DNA of 64,000 bases from Cybelea sp963824595 (GCA_963824595.1 CAWGPY010000001.1:186001-250000); one strand, 5' to 3'; numbered from the stretch's first letter, positions 8,603 to 17,437 are shown. The notes: generated by a model not told the origin, from the sequence alone. Numbers and translations are program-made.

Positions 8603-9725
8603 CGATTGCAACCGCCATCCGGAGGGTGAGCTGATCGTGAGGACTTTCGAGCGAGCGGGCGCAGATCTCGCAGATCTGGCGAAGACGGTAGAAGACCGTG
8701 TGCCGGTGCACGTTCAGGGCCGCGGCCGCCGACTTCACATTTTGCCCCACGTCGAAATAGAGCTTGAGCGTGCGTTCCAGCTCGGTTGCGTGCTTCTCGT
8801 CGTACTGCCGCAACGGCTCCAACACGCGCGCCGCAAAAGCGCGCATGCGCTCCACGTCCGCGCCTCGGAAGATCAGCGGATACGCGCCCAGCTCGTCGTA
8901 GATCGCCACGCGGCCCGATCCGTAGACGCGCCGCCCGATCGCGAGCGCGGCTTCCGCCGCCGCGACGCCCGCATGCACGGCGTCGGGGGTTTGCACGGTG
9001 CCGACTCCGCCGGAGACACGCAGCGGCGCCTTGCGCCGGGCCGCGTTCTTCGGCAGCAGGCCGGCCGCGGTCTTCGCGTTGCTCGCGTCGACGGGGCGCG
9101 GCGCCGGTACGAACACGAAGAGCGCGGATCCCCGTTCCGCGAACCCGAGGTCGGCGCTCCCGCCGCGAAACGCGTCGCTCGCGAGGGCGCGCAGTTCGCC
9201 TGGATCCGGCGCGCCGCCGCGCTCGCCGTCCGCCGCTTCGCCTTCCAGCACGATCGGAAGGTAGCTCGCCGCGAGATCGATTCCGCGCGCGGCAGCCTCG
9301 TCGCGCGCGGCGACGCCGTCGTTGACTGCCGGCGTGAGAAAGAGATCCCAGAATCCCGTTTGTTTCGCGCGCGCGGCGGTTCCGTCGCGCGCGAGCTCGA
9401 GGCCGATCGCGGCCGCGGTCAGGCGTAACAGCGTTCCGGCCTGCGGCGACGAGCCGGTGCCGAATAGGGAGAGCCAGCCGATCCGGCGCGTTCCCGCCGT
9501 CAAGGCGAGCGTTTGGCCGGCCGCGCCGTTCTTGGCGACGCCGCGCGCGGTCGGCGGCATCGGGCCGGTGCCGGCCGTTGCGAGCGGATGCCACTGGGCG
9601 TCTTCCACCAATACGCCGCCGCCCGCGATGCGGGCCAGGTGCGCGGCGAGCGCCTTCGCGCCGCCGCCCGCCGCCGCGATGCGCGCGAGGGCCTCCGTGT
9701 ATTCGACGATCTCTTCGGGCGTCAC
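8580..9725 (-). CDS. PucR/CdaR-type transcriptional regulator
   Basis: This 381-residue protein has a GAF-like N-terminal sensing region (residues about 20-150, including GGGVLVEDAQWHPLATAG), a CdaR GGDEF-like middle, and a C-terminal PucR helix-turn-helix. The helix-turn-helix is recognised from FDVGQNVKSAAAALNVHRHT followed by VFYRLRQICEI. Such proteins regulate purine, allantoin, sugar-acid or amine catabolism. The GTG start overlaps the upstream CBS-protein stop by 4 bp (GTGA), and the end overlaps glnA. The long open frame upstream of 9725 is the shadow of the CBS gene and was excluded. The operon context suggests control of glnA and its own operon in response to a nitrogen metabolite; that is inference. 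Confidence 0.85.
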   Translation of the reverse strand: MTPEEIVEYTEALARIAAAGGGAKALAAHLARIAGGGVLVEDAQWHPLATAGTGPMPPTARGVAKNGAAGQTLALTAGTRRIGWLSLFGTGSSPQAGTLLRLTAAAIGLELARDGTAARAKQTGFWDLFLTPAVNDGVAARDEAAARGIDLAASYLPIVLEGEAADGERGGAPDPGELRALASDAFRGGSADLGFAERGSALFVFVPAPRPVDASNAKTAAGLLPKNAARRKAPLRVSGGVGTVQTPDAVHAGVAAAEAALAIGRRVYGSGRVAIYDELGAYPLIFRGADVERMRAFAARVLEPLRQYDEKHATELERTLKLYFDVGQNVKSAAAALNVHRHTVFYRLRQICEICARSLESPHDQLTLRMAVAIDELHDSI

Positions 9726-11011
9726 GTCACGGCGTGGCGCGGGTGGTGACGCGTGCGCAGGTGGGGAAGTTTCTTTGCAATCTCGTCGGGCATGATGGCA
9801 TCGATGGCGTCGTCGACGGTGACGATGCCGAGCATCTTGCCGGCGTCGTCGACGACCGGCACCGCCAAGAGATCGTATTTCGCGATCGTCGACGCCACGT
9901 CGACCGCGGGGGTCTGCGGCTCGACGGTCACCAGGTCGGTCTCCATGATCCGGTCGATGAATGCGGTCGGCAGCGCGAGGAGCAGCGTGCGCAACGAAAG
10001 CGCGCCGAGCAGATGGTCGTCCTTGTCGAGGACGTACAGGTAGTAGATGAACTCCGAGGCCGGAGCGATCTCGCGAATCTTGCGGATAGTCGCCTCCGTC
10101 GTCCGGTGCGGATAGATCCACACGTAATCCGTCGTCATCATGCCGCCGGCCGTGTCTTCCGGATACTTCACGAGCTCGCGCAGCTCGCCGGCGGTGTAGC
10201 GGTTCATCTCCGCGAGCAACTGCGTCTGCTGCTCCTCCGGCAGCTCCGCAAGGAGATCGGCTGCGTCGTCGGAGTCCATCTCTTCGATGATGTCGGCGGC
10301 GCGCTCGGTGCCGATGTCTTCGATCAGGCTCTTGCGCGTCTCGGCGTCGAGATGTTCGAACGCATCGGCGGCCGTCTCATCGTCGAGCTGTCCGACGACG
10401 GCGAGCGCCTCGCGCGACGAGAGGTCCCCGATAATCTCGGCCAGCTCCGACGGGTGCAGCCGCGCCAAGCGGCCCTCCTTGACCGAGAGCCGCACCTGCG
10501 ACGGATTGGCGTCGCGGATCGGCGCCACGGAGTCCCACGCGATCATCGAGCGCCGCACGTTGCCGATGCGCGACAGCCAGCGCTGCCCGAACGACCGCAG
10601 CCCCAGCCGCCGCAGCAAGCCGGCGAGTCCCACGTCGGCGGCGACGACGCGGAGGCGTCCCCCGGTGTTGGCGACCTCGATGTCGTTGATCCGCACGACC
10701 TTGCGCCCGTCGACGTCCACGATCTGTTTGTCGAGCAGATCGGAGACGAGATAGAGCTCCTCTTGCTCGGGCGGCGCGGGCTCTTTGGGCGCGATCGTCA
10801 GCGCGACCGTACCGTCGCGGTCGACGTCGGCCACGGTCTCGATCGGAGCGAAGCGCAGGCCCTGCGCGGTCTTGATCACGAGCCCGTCAACCTGCGGAAA
10901 GACCGCATCGGGCTTGCCGACCAGGAAATCGGTGACCTTGCCGATCGGCAGATCGTTGATCGTCGCGGGGCGCCCCACCAGATCCGAGATGAACCCCTCG
11001 GTGAACGCCAT
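9722..11011 (-). CDS. PRC-barrel/MgtE-N/CBS protein without transporter domain
   Basis: This 429-residue soluble protein has an N-terminal PRC-barrel-like region with a second copy (about 1-150, including DLPIGKVTDFLVGKPD and LLDKQIVDVDGRKVVRI). An MgtE N-terminal superhelical domain follows (about 165-285, including LHPSELAEIIGDLSSREALA and LLAELPEEQQTQLLAEM), then two CBS motifs (about 290-410). The membrane domain that makes MgtE a Mg2+ channel is missing, so this is a cytoplasmic sensor rather than a transporter. CBS pairs bind adenine nucleotides and the MgtE-N domain binds Mg2+. ATG 11009-11011 follows GAAGG. It heads the PucR-glnA operon, and in many genomes such proteins accompany divalent-metal transporters, none of which is seen here. 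Confidence 0.88.
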   Translation of the reverse strand: MAFTEGFISDLVGRPATINDLPIGKVTDFLVGKPDAVFPQVDGLVIKTAQGLRFAPIETVADVDRDGTVALTIAPKEPAPPEQEELYLVSDLLDKQIVDVDGRKVVRINDIEVANTGGRLRVVAADVGLAGLLRRLGLRSFGQRWLSRIGNVRRSMIAWDSVAPIRDANPSQVRLSVKEGRLARLHPSELAEIIGDLSSREALAVVGQLDDETAADAFEHLDAETRKSLIEDIGTERAADIIEEMDSDDAADLLAELPEEQQTQLLAEMNRYTAGELRELVKYPEDTAGGMMTTDYVWIYPHRTTEATIRKIREIAPASEFIYYLYVLDKDDHLLGALSLRTLLLALPTAFIDRIMETDLVTVEPQTPAVDVASTIAKYDLLAVPVVDDAGKMLGIVTVDDAIDAIMPDEIAKKLPHLRTRHHPRHAVT

Positions 11012-11024
11012 GCTCCTACCTTCT

Positions 11025-12377
11025 CTAGGCCGCGAGCGGCGCCCGCCGCATCCACGCGCCGTCGCGCAGCTTCCATTGCGTGAGCAGCGCCCGGACCGCC
11101 CACGCGACGATCCACCCGAGGGCGACGCTGTAGAGGCCCAGCCGCAAGCGCTCGATGCCGACCCACGCCAGCGGAATGACCAGCACGCTGCACAGGATGC
11201 CGACGGTCATCGAGAATCGCGTGTCGCCCGACGCGCGGATCGGCGCGAGGGCGACCATCGCCCATCCCTTGAGCGGCAGCGTCAGCATGTGCAGCGCGAG
11301 CGGCAGGGCGGCGATCGACGCCACGGCCGCGTCGAGGGTGAAGATGTAGGCCAGCGGCCATGCGAGTACGGCGGTGAGAGCGCCGGTGATTGCCGTGACG
11401 ATCAGCGAGATGCGCAGGGCGCGTTCGAAGAACCAGCGCGCGCCCTCGGGATCGCGCGCGCCCAGCCGCTGCCCGATCACGATCTGCGCCGCGCTCTGGA
11501 GCGGGCTGGGCACGACGAACGTGAGATCGGAGACGACGTTGAGCGCGCGGAACGCGGCGACCGCGATCGCACCGAGCGGCGCGAGCATCGCGACGATGAA
11601 GATGTCGGGCACCGTCACGCCGAGCAGGAAGATCGCCTCCGGTAGTCCGAGCCCCGCGCATCGCCGCGCGAGCGGCAGCGACAGGCTGACGTCGGCGAAG
11701 ACGCGGTAGGCGGGGCGGCGTGCGACGTAAACGATCGCGTAGATCGCGGCGATCGTCTCCGAGAGCAGCGACGAGACGCCCGCGCCGACGATTCCGAACG
11801 GGTGGTGCGTCCACCAGCCGAGGCCCAGCATCAGCAGCAGCGGGATGTGGACGAGGTTGACGACCACGAGAACCAGCACGCCGATTTGCCGGTTTCCCGC
11901 TGCGCCCAGGCCGACGATGAGCGAGCCCGAGACCACGACCGGCACTATGGACGCGCAGCGCAGAGTCAAATAGGTCGCGCTCGCGTGCGCGCTGGGCAGC
12001 GTGCCGATCAGCGAGTGGATCGCCGGGCGCGCCAGAAACACGCTCGCGGCGAAGCAGGCGATGCCGAAGAGCAGCGGCACCAGCGCGCCCGCTCGAACCG
12101 TGCGCGCAAAGCCGTCGACGTCGCCCGAGCCGACGCGCTGCGCCGCCACGATCGACGTGCCGCTGAGGAATCCCGACGCCGCGAAGACGATCGCGATGAA
12201 GATCGTGTTCGCGGCCGTCGCGCCGGCGAGCGCGACGGTGCCGATGCTGCCGATTGCGATGGTGTCGACCGTGCCGAGCAGCTGATCGCCCAGCATCTGC
12301 ACTGCGACCGGAAGCGAAAGGCGCCGGAACGCGGCGCCAATTCGGGTGTGGTCGACGATCATGGTTGCCGCGTCCAT
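11025..12377 (-). CDS. MATE family efflux transporter
   Basis: This 450-residue protein has the two six-helix halves of MATE exporters. The first half carries LSLPVAVQMLGDQLLGTVDT, the second LARRCAGLGLPEAIFLLGVT, which is the expected internal repeat. MATE proteins extrude cationic drugs or metabolites using a Na+ or H+ gradient. Its ATG shares one base with the stop of the kynureninase-like gene (TGATG), so it is the third gene of the tryptophan-catabolic operon. Export of a kynurenine-pathway product such as anthranilate is an attractive but unproven role; general drug efflux is the alternative. Confidence 0.9.
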   Translation of the reverse strand: MDAATMIVDHTRIGAAFRRLSLPVAVQMLGDQLLGTVDTIAIGSIGTVALAGATAANTIFIAIVFAASGFLSGTSIVAAQRVGSGDVDGFARTVRAGALVPLLFGIACFAASVFLARPAIHSLIGTLPSAHASATYLTLRCASIVPVVVSGSLIVGLGAAGNRQIGVLVLVVVNLVHIPLLLMLGLGWWTHHPFGIVGAGVSSLLSETIAAIYAIVYVARRPAYRVFADVSLSLPLARRCAGLGLPEAIFLLGVTVPDIFIVAMLAPLGAIAVAAFRALNVVSDLTFVVPSPLQSAAQIVIGQRLGARDPEGARWFFERALRISLIVTAITGALTAVLAWPLAYIFTLDAAVASIAALPLALHMLTLPLKGWAMVALAPIRASGDTRFSMTVGILCSVLVIPLAWVGIERLRLGLYSVALGWIVAWAVRALLTQWKLRDGAWMRRAPLAA

Positions 12378-13531
12378 CAGCGCAGCCGGTCGAGCACCCT
12401 GAAGAATTCGTCGATCTCTTCCTCGACGGTATAGAAGTGTGGGCCGACGCGGATACCGCAGCCGGGACGGTAGTCGACGAACACGCGCTGCGCGATCAGC
12501 TGCGGATATGCCGCCGCGACGCCGTCGAAGTCGAGCCCGATCCAGCCCGTGCGGCGTTCCGGTTCCAGCGGCGAGCTCACGCGCAGCCCGCGCTCGAGCG
12601 CCATCTCGACGATCTTCTGGGTCAGGCGCACGTTGTGCTCGCGAATGCGCGGCACGCCGATCGACGCGATCGTCTCATGGCCCGGCCGCGCCACAACGTA
12701 GCCGGGGATGGTGGGCGTCCCGTGCCCGAAGCGATACATCGAGGGCGCGTGCACGATCGGCGCGGGTTCGAAGGCGAAGGGTCGCGCGTGCGCCATCCAT
12801 CCGGTGACCGCGGGCCGGAATCCGTCGAGCAGCGACGGCTTGCAGTAGATCCAGCCGCAGCCCGGTCCACCGCAGAGCCACTTGTGCGATCCGCCCGTCG
12901 CAAGGTCCAAGTCCCATTCGGTGACGTCGTACGGATAGATGCCGGTGGTCTGATACGCGTCCACGCAGAGCAGCGCGCCAACGCGCCGGCAGTGCGCCTG
13001 GATTGCGCGGACGTCGGCAAGCGCGCCCGACACGTAGTAGGCGTGCGAGATCACGGCGATGGCGGTCTTCTCGGTGATCGCTCCGGTGATGCGCTCGGTG
13101 GGGATCGTCCGGCCGTCGTCCGAGGGGACCACGCGAACGACGGCGCCGTAGCGCTCCCATTCGCGCCAGACGTACGTAAGCGACGGAAACTGCAGCGCCT
13201 CGTAGACTACCTCGTTGCGGTCGCCGCGGAAGTCAATGCAGGTCGCGATCGCCGCCTGCAGCACCGACACGTTCGGCCCCAAGAACACCGAGCCGGGCGC
13301 GGCGCCGACGATCGCGCCGATGCCGTCGGCGATCTCCGCGATGCGCGGCAGCCACGATTCCCACGCCTCCGGCCCTTCCGCCGCCCACTCGGACCAATAG
13401 GCGTCGAGCGCCGCGCGCGCGCGCAGGGGCGCGGCGCCCATCGAGTGGCTGACGAGATAGGTGGAGTTTTCGAGGATCGGGAACTGTGCGCGCCGTTCCG
13501 ACAGCGCGTCTCCGGTCAGCGTCTCGCTCAT
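12377..13531 (-). CDS. Kynureninase-like class V aminotransferase fold enzyme
   Basis: This 384-residue PLP enzyme of fold type I contains VLQAAIATC (phosphate cradle), LCVDAYQTTGIYPYDV with the PLP-pairing Asp, and GGSHKWLCGGPGCGWIY, in which Lys217 should hold PLP. The HKWLCGGPG wording and the C-terminal YRPGCGIRVGPHFY match kynureninase, which cleaves kynurenine to anthranilate and alanine. The gene follows tryptophan 2,3-dioxygenase with a 4-bp ATGA overlap, which strongly supports that role. No arylformamidase, the enzyme between the two steps, is found in the operon. A cysteine desulfurase-like lyase is the fallback assignment. Confidence 0.82.
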   Translation of the reverse strand: MSETLTGDALSERRAQFPILENSTYLVSHSMGAAPLRARAALDAYWSEWAAEGPEAWESWLPRIAEIADGIGAIVGAAPGSVFLGPNVSVLQAAIATCIDFRGDRNEVVYEALQFPSLTYVWREWERYGAVVRVVPSDDGRTIPTERITGAITEKTAIAVISHAYYVSGALADVRAIQAHCRRVGALLCVDAYQTTGIYPYDVTEWDLDLATGGSHKWLCGGPGCGWIYCKPSLLDGFRPAVTGWMAHARPFAFEPAPIVHAPSMYRFGHGTPTIPGYVVARPGHETIASIGVPRIREHNVRLTQKIVEMALERGLRVSSPLEPERRTGWIGLDFDGVAAAYPQLIAQRVFVDYRPGCGIRVGPHFYTVEEEIDEFFRVLDRLR

Positions 13532-14298
13532 CCGTAGTCTCCCTTTCCGAGGTACGTGCGGACGTCCCACAACTCGGGGAAGAACCGGTAGCCAAGCGTG
13601 CTTTCGAGATATTTCGCGCCCAAGGAACCGCCGGTGCCGTGCTTCTGGCCGATCATGCGCTCCACCATGCGCACGTGGCGTCCGCGCCAGAGAAGAAACC
13701 GCTCGTCAAACTCGATCAGGTCCTCGAGGAGCAGATACAGATCGTAGTTCTGGGCTTCGTTCGAGTAGATCTGCCGCAGGCTCTCGATCATCTCCTCGCT
13801 CGAATCCGTGGCGAAGCCCCGCCTGCGAAGCAGCGCCTTCACCCGGTCGTAGAGCGACGGCTCGCGCGAACGGCGCTCTAGCCGCCCGCGCTGTTCGGCG
13901 CCGAGCTCGATAAACTTCAGCAGGTCGGTCCGGCGGACGCCGCACGCAAACTCGAGCTCCCGGAACTGCACCGATTGAAAACCGCTGGCGGGGTTGAGGT
14001 GGTCGCGGAATTGGTTGAACTCTTGCGGTGTCATCGTCTCCAGGATGTCGACTTGCTGTTCGATCAGGCGCTGGATCGAGTGGATCCGGCGAAAGTGCTT
14101 GGCGACCCGCAGCAGGTCGTCGCGGTCGATCGCCTCCATCGTCGCATCGATCTCGTGCAAGAGCTGCTTGAACCACAGCTCGTAGACCTGATGGATGACG
14201 ATGAAGAGCATCTCGTCGTGATGCGCCGGCCGGGAGAGCGGTTGCTGAAGGCCGAGCAGCTCGTCGACTTTGAGGTACGATCCGTACGAAAGGGGCAC
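13528..14298 (-). CDS. kynA: Tryptophan 2,3-dioxygenase
   Basis: This 256-residue heme enzyme opens the indole ring of tryptophan to give N-formylkynurenine. The characteristic segments are YGSYLKVDELLGLQ at the N-terminus, HHDEMLFIVIHQVYELWFKQ (His36 at the substrate-binding position), LNPASGFQSVQFRELEF, and GRHVRMVERMIGQKHGTGG, where His208 corresponds to the heme ligand. The GTG at 14298 puts YGSYL almost at the N-terminus, as in short family members. An upstream start at 14397 would add 33 Arg-rich residues and overlap the divergent lipoprotein gene, so it was rejected. It is the first gene of the kynA-kynureninase-MATE operon. Confidence 0.93.
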   Translation of the reverse strand: MPLSYGSYLKVDELLGLQQPLSRPAHHDEMLFIVIHQVYELWFKQLLHEIDATMEAIDRDDLLRVAKHFRRIHSIQRLIEQQVDILETMTPQEFNQFRDHLNPASGFQSVQFRELEFACGVRRTDLLKFIELGAEQRGRLERRSREPSLYDRVKALLRRRGFATDSSEEMIESLRQIYSNEAQNYDLYLLLEDLIEFDERFLLWRGRHVRMVERMIGQKHGTGGSLGAKYLESTLGYRFFPELWDVRTYLGKGDYG

Positions 14299-14348
14299 GG
14301 CTCGACGCTTACGGGGGCCGGTGGGCTTCTCCTCGAAACGCCTTCGCG

Positions 14349-15029
14349 GTGAAGCATTCGTGCGTTGCCGCCCTCGTCGTGGCACTCCTGGCGGCATGTT
14401 CGGGGTCGAGTCACGGCTCGGCAGGGAGCCCCTCTCCGAGCGCGACCAACCCCGTCGCCTTTCCTCTCTTCGACGGCGCCAACGTCCTGTCGGCGCGCGA
14501 GTGGCATAACACGATCAGATCGCAACCGGGAACCATCGACAGCAGCCTGCTTTCGCAAGGCGCCGGCAAGTACGACGGGCACGACGTCGTCGCCGGAACC
14601 CAGGCGCTGATGCCGGCGCTCGAGGCGTGGCTCGACGATCTCGGCGCGCATCCGCCCAGCGGCTACCACGTGGCGGTGTCGGGCAACGGCGTCGAAGCGG
14701 TTCGCACGCACACGCGAGCCCTCGGCATCGACTTCGTCGTCTTCGAGGCTACGGATCAAGGCAAGCGGCATGGGGTGGCGGTGCTGGTGGTCGATCCGCA
14801 GACGCTCGACGAAAAAGCGGGCCCCATGCTCGGCCTCATCGGCAGGTTCAAGAAGGTTCCCAGCATCCTGCGCGACCCGCTCGACGCGCAGGCGAAGAAG
14901 CAGACGGGATTCTCCATCACCGAGGCGACAAATCCGAACACGCCGATCGGCGCGGCGGTCGCCGCCCTCGACCAGTTGCGCGATTTCGGGGGACGCGGAA
15001 TCGTGCTCATCGACGCCGTCAAGCACTAG
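14349..15029 (+). CDS. Unknown lipoprotein
   Basis: This 226-residue protein starts at GTG with a clear lipoprotein signal (MKHSCVAALVVALLAACSGS; lipidated Cys17), then a Ser/Gly/Pro-rich tether. The remainder is a globular domain of about 190 residues with WLDDLGAHPPSGYHVAVS, FVVFEATDQGKRHGVAVLV and SITEATNPNTPIGAA. I do not recognise the family. It diverges from kynA with 50 bp between starts and is followed by the MFS-acyltransferase gene after 17 bp, suggesting co-transcription with the latter. The protein would sit on the inner or outer membrane. Confidence 0.72.
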   Translation: MKHSCVAALVVALLAACSGSSHGSAGSPSPSATNPVAFPLFDGANVLSAREWHNTIRSQPGTIDSSLLSQGAGKYDGHDVVAGTQALMPALEAWLDDLGAHPPSGYHVAVSGNGVEAVRTHTRALGIDFVVFEATDQGKRHGVAVLVVDPQTLDEKAGPMLGLIGRFKKVPSILRDPLDAQAKKQTGFSITEATNPNTPIGAAVAALDQLRDFGGRGIVLIDAVKH

Positions 15030-15046
15030 CTAAAGACCCCCAGCCC

Positions 15047-17437
15047 GTGTCGACCGCCCCGATCCGCTCGCGCGAGATTCGCGCCTGGGTCATGCTCAAC
15101 GCGCTGTGGCTTCCGCTTACGTTCCAGGATACGGCGCTGATGACGATCGCCGTTCCGGCCGCGACCGTCACGCTCGCTCCGGCCGATCACGTGTTCGTGC
15201 TGTCGGTGCTCGCCAGCGTCACCGCGCTCGCCTCGATGGTCGTGCCGCCGCTGGGCGGGTGGCTCTCGGACGCGTTGCGCCGCCGCGGGGGTTCGCGACG
15301 GACGTTCGTCGCCGGCGGTCTGGCCATTGACGTGGCAGCCCTCGTCGCGCTCTCGTACGCGCACTCGCTGCTCGCGTTCGCCGTGCTGCTCGTCGTCGCG
15401 ACGGTCGGCGCCAACATCGCGCTCTGCGCGTATCAGGCCCTGCTGCCCGAATCGGTGCCGCGGGAAAATTGGGGGGCCGTTTCCGGCGTGCGCGGCGTGA
15501 TGACCCTCGCCGGAACCGTCCTCGGTTTCGCCATCGCCGGCGTCGTGCCCGACCCGCGCCAAACGTTCTTGGCCGCGGCGGCCATCATGGCGCTGGGCGG
15601 CCTCTCGCTGTTCGGCATCGGAGACGGCGTCTACCGCGACGAGGAGCACGCGCACGTGCGCGACTGGCACGACTTCGGCGTCGTGTTCGTCGCGCGCACG
15701 CTCGTCTTCTTCGGGCTGGTGATGCTGCAGACGTTCGTGCTGTTTTTCTTCCGCGACGTGCAGAAGGTGGGCAATCCATCGTTCGGCACGGCGCTCTACG
15801 CGTTTGCCACGATCGCCGGGGCCGTGATCGCGAGCATTTACCTCGGCTTTCTTTCGGACAAGGTGTCGCGAAAGATCGTCACCGCGATCGCCGGCGGGTG
15901 CATGGCAATGGCGACCATCGGCTTCGCGCTCGCGCCGGAGTTGAAGTGGATGCTGCCGTTTGCGGTGCTGTTCGGAATCGGCTTCGGCGGCGTGATCTCG
16001 AGCGGTTGGGCGCTGGCGATGGACGCGATACCCAAGCTGCGCGACGTCGCGCGCGACCTCGGCTTGTGGGGAATCGCGACGCTCCTTCCGAACGTCGTCG
16101 CCCCGCTGATCGGCGGCTGGCTGATCGGGCTCTTCCACGGCACGCGCGCCGGCTATCAAGCCGTGTTCGGGCTAGCGGGCTTCAGCTTCGCGCTCGCCGC
16201 GGTCGCCGTCTTGCGGGTCGGCCACCGCCCGCTGTCGTCGATGTGGGCGGTGCCGGTTCGTGCGGCGGCGGTGGTGAGCAACGGCCTGTGGGACCGGCTC
16301 GCCTACCGCGTGCGCTGCTGGGGCCGCGTTCCGCGCAGGCGCGGACCGACGCTCATCGTGGCCAACCACCAGCACGATTTGGAGTCCATGACCATCGTCA
16401 CCGGCGTCACGATGGACAGCGGTCCGTGGCGCCATCCGGTCTTCACCGCGTGCTCGCGCCGCATGTACGATCCCGGGTTCATGGCGGCGCGCCTGCCGTG
16501 GCTGCGCTTTCTGCTGCGGCGCGTGGAAGCGGGCACGCTCTTTACGGCGCTCGGAATGCTCCCGATCGAAAACCAGCTGAGCTCGCGGCAGCTCTCCGCG
16601 CTGGCATGGTCGGCACAGCAGCGCCACGGGCCCGTGCCGCTGCGCGACCTCTTCGACGAGCGGACGGCCGCGGCGTTTCCGACTGGAGCGACGACCTCGG
16701 ATCTTTGGAACCGCGAGTGTTTCGCGCGCTCGCTGGCGCCGGTGCGCGTCGCCGCGATCCGCGAGCCGTACCGGAGCGAAATTCTCGCCGAGACGCGCGA
16801 GAGCATCGAGCGAGATCTGGCGCGCATGGAGCAGGTGGTTCGTTCCGGCGGAACGTTTTACGTCACCGGAGAGGGACGATACTCCACGGACGGACGCATC
16901 GGCCCGCTGCGCGGCGCCGTCGAGCGGCTGGCTCCCCTCGCAACCGTCTATCTCGCCGGCGTGAGTTACGATCCGTTCGTGGCGCGACGTCTCTCGATGC
17001 TCTATCGCGTCGTCCGGTTCCGCGGCGGCGGTATGGCCGAGATGGCGAAGACGTTGGCCGCGATCCGGCCGGTGACGGCGAGCCAGTTGCTGGGGTCGTG
17101 GCTCGACGGGCGCACGCAGAGTTTCACGCTCGATGAAGCGAGTGCCGCGGTGGAAGCACGGATCGGCGACGTTCCCGCGGCGTTATTCGTCGATCCAGAG
17201 CTGCGACGCAATCCGCGCGCGCTGGTTCGCCGCGCCCTGCCGTTGATGACGACGTGGGGAATTCTCGAGCGCGACGGCGAGCGCTACCGTCGCGCGGCGG
17301 TCCGCCGGCATCCGCAGTTTCCTCTGGTCGCCGACATCGTCGCCTACCAAGCGCACTTTCTCGAAGAGAGTATCGAGAACGCGTCGTTCGGGCCCGGTGC
17401 GGCGGACTCAAGCGCGCTCGAACGCCGCGAGGCGTAG
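15047..17437 (+). CDS. MFS transporter fused to PlsC-like acyltransferase
   Basis: This 796-residue protein joins an N-terminal 12-helix major facilitator domain (about 1-400; GGWLSDALRRRGG is the typical loop 2-3 motif) to a phospholipid/glycerol acyltransferase-like domain (about 415-650) and a C-terminal extension. The acyltransferase part shows LIVANHQHDLESM, which gives His441-x4-Glu446 where the family has HX4D, and later GEGRYSTDGRIGPLRGAVER, matching the EGTRS-x-DG-x-x-G-x-x-K/R-x-G motif III. Fusions of a lysophospholipid flippase (LplT-like MFS) with an Aas acyltransferase are known, so coupled flipping and reacylation of a lysolipid is the best inference. Start GTG 15047 has no good Shine-Dalgarno. 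The 3' end overlaps the convergent MGMT-like gene by 30 bp. Confidence 0.85.
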   Translation: MSTAPIRSREIRAWVMLNALWLPLTFQDTALMTIAVPAATVTLAPADHVFVLSVLASVTALASMVVPPLGGWLSDALRRRGGSRRTFVAGGLAIDVAALVALSYAHSLLAFAVLLVVATVGANIALCAYQALLPESVPRENWGAVSGVRGVMTLAGTVLGFAIAGVVPDPRQTFLAAAAIMALGGLSLFGIGDGVYRDEEHAHVRDWHDFGVVFVARTLVFFGLVMLQTFVLFFFRDVQKVGNPSFGTALYAFATIAGAVIASIYLGFLSDKVSRKIVTAIAGGCMAMATIGFALAPELKWMLPFAVLFGIGFGGVISSGWALAMDAIPKLRDVARDLGLWGIATLLPNVVAPLIGGWLIGLFHGTRAGYQAVFGLAGFSFALAAVAVLRVGHRPLSSMWAVPVRAAAVVSNGLWDRLAYRVRCWGRVPRRRGPTLIVANHQHDLESMTIVTGVTMDSGPWRHPVFTACSRRMYDPGFMAARLPWLRFLLRRVEAGTLFTALGMLPIENQLSSRQLSALAWSAQQRHGPVPLRDLFDERTAAAFPTGATTSDLWNRECFARSLAPVRVAAIREPYRSEILAETRESIERDLARMEQVVRSGGTFYVTGEGRYSTDGRIGPLRGAVERLAPLATVYLAGVSYDPFVARRLSMLYRVVRFRGGGMAEMAKTLAAIRPVTASQLLGSWLDGRTQSFTLDEASAAVEARIGDVPAALFVDPELRRNPRALVRRALPLMTTWGILERDGERYRRAAVRRHPQFPLVADIVAYQAHFLEESIENASFGPGAADSSALERREA

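Noticed and set aside
14298..14397. Longer tryptophan 2,3-dioxygenase starting at 14397
   Set aside because: The added 33 residues are Arg/Pro-rich and overlap the start of the divergent lipoprotein; family similarity begins at YGSYL just after GTG 14298.
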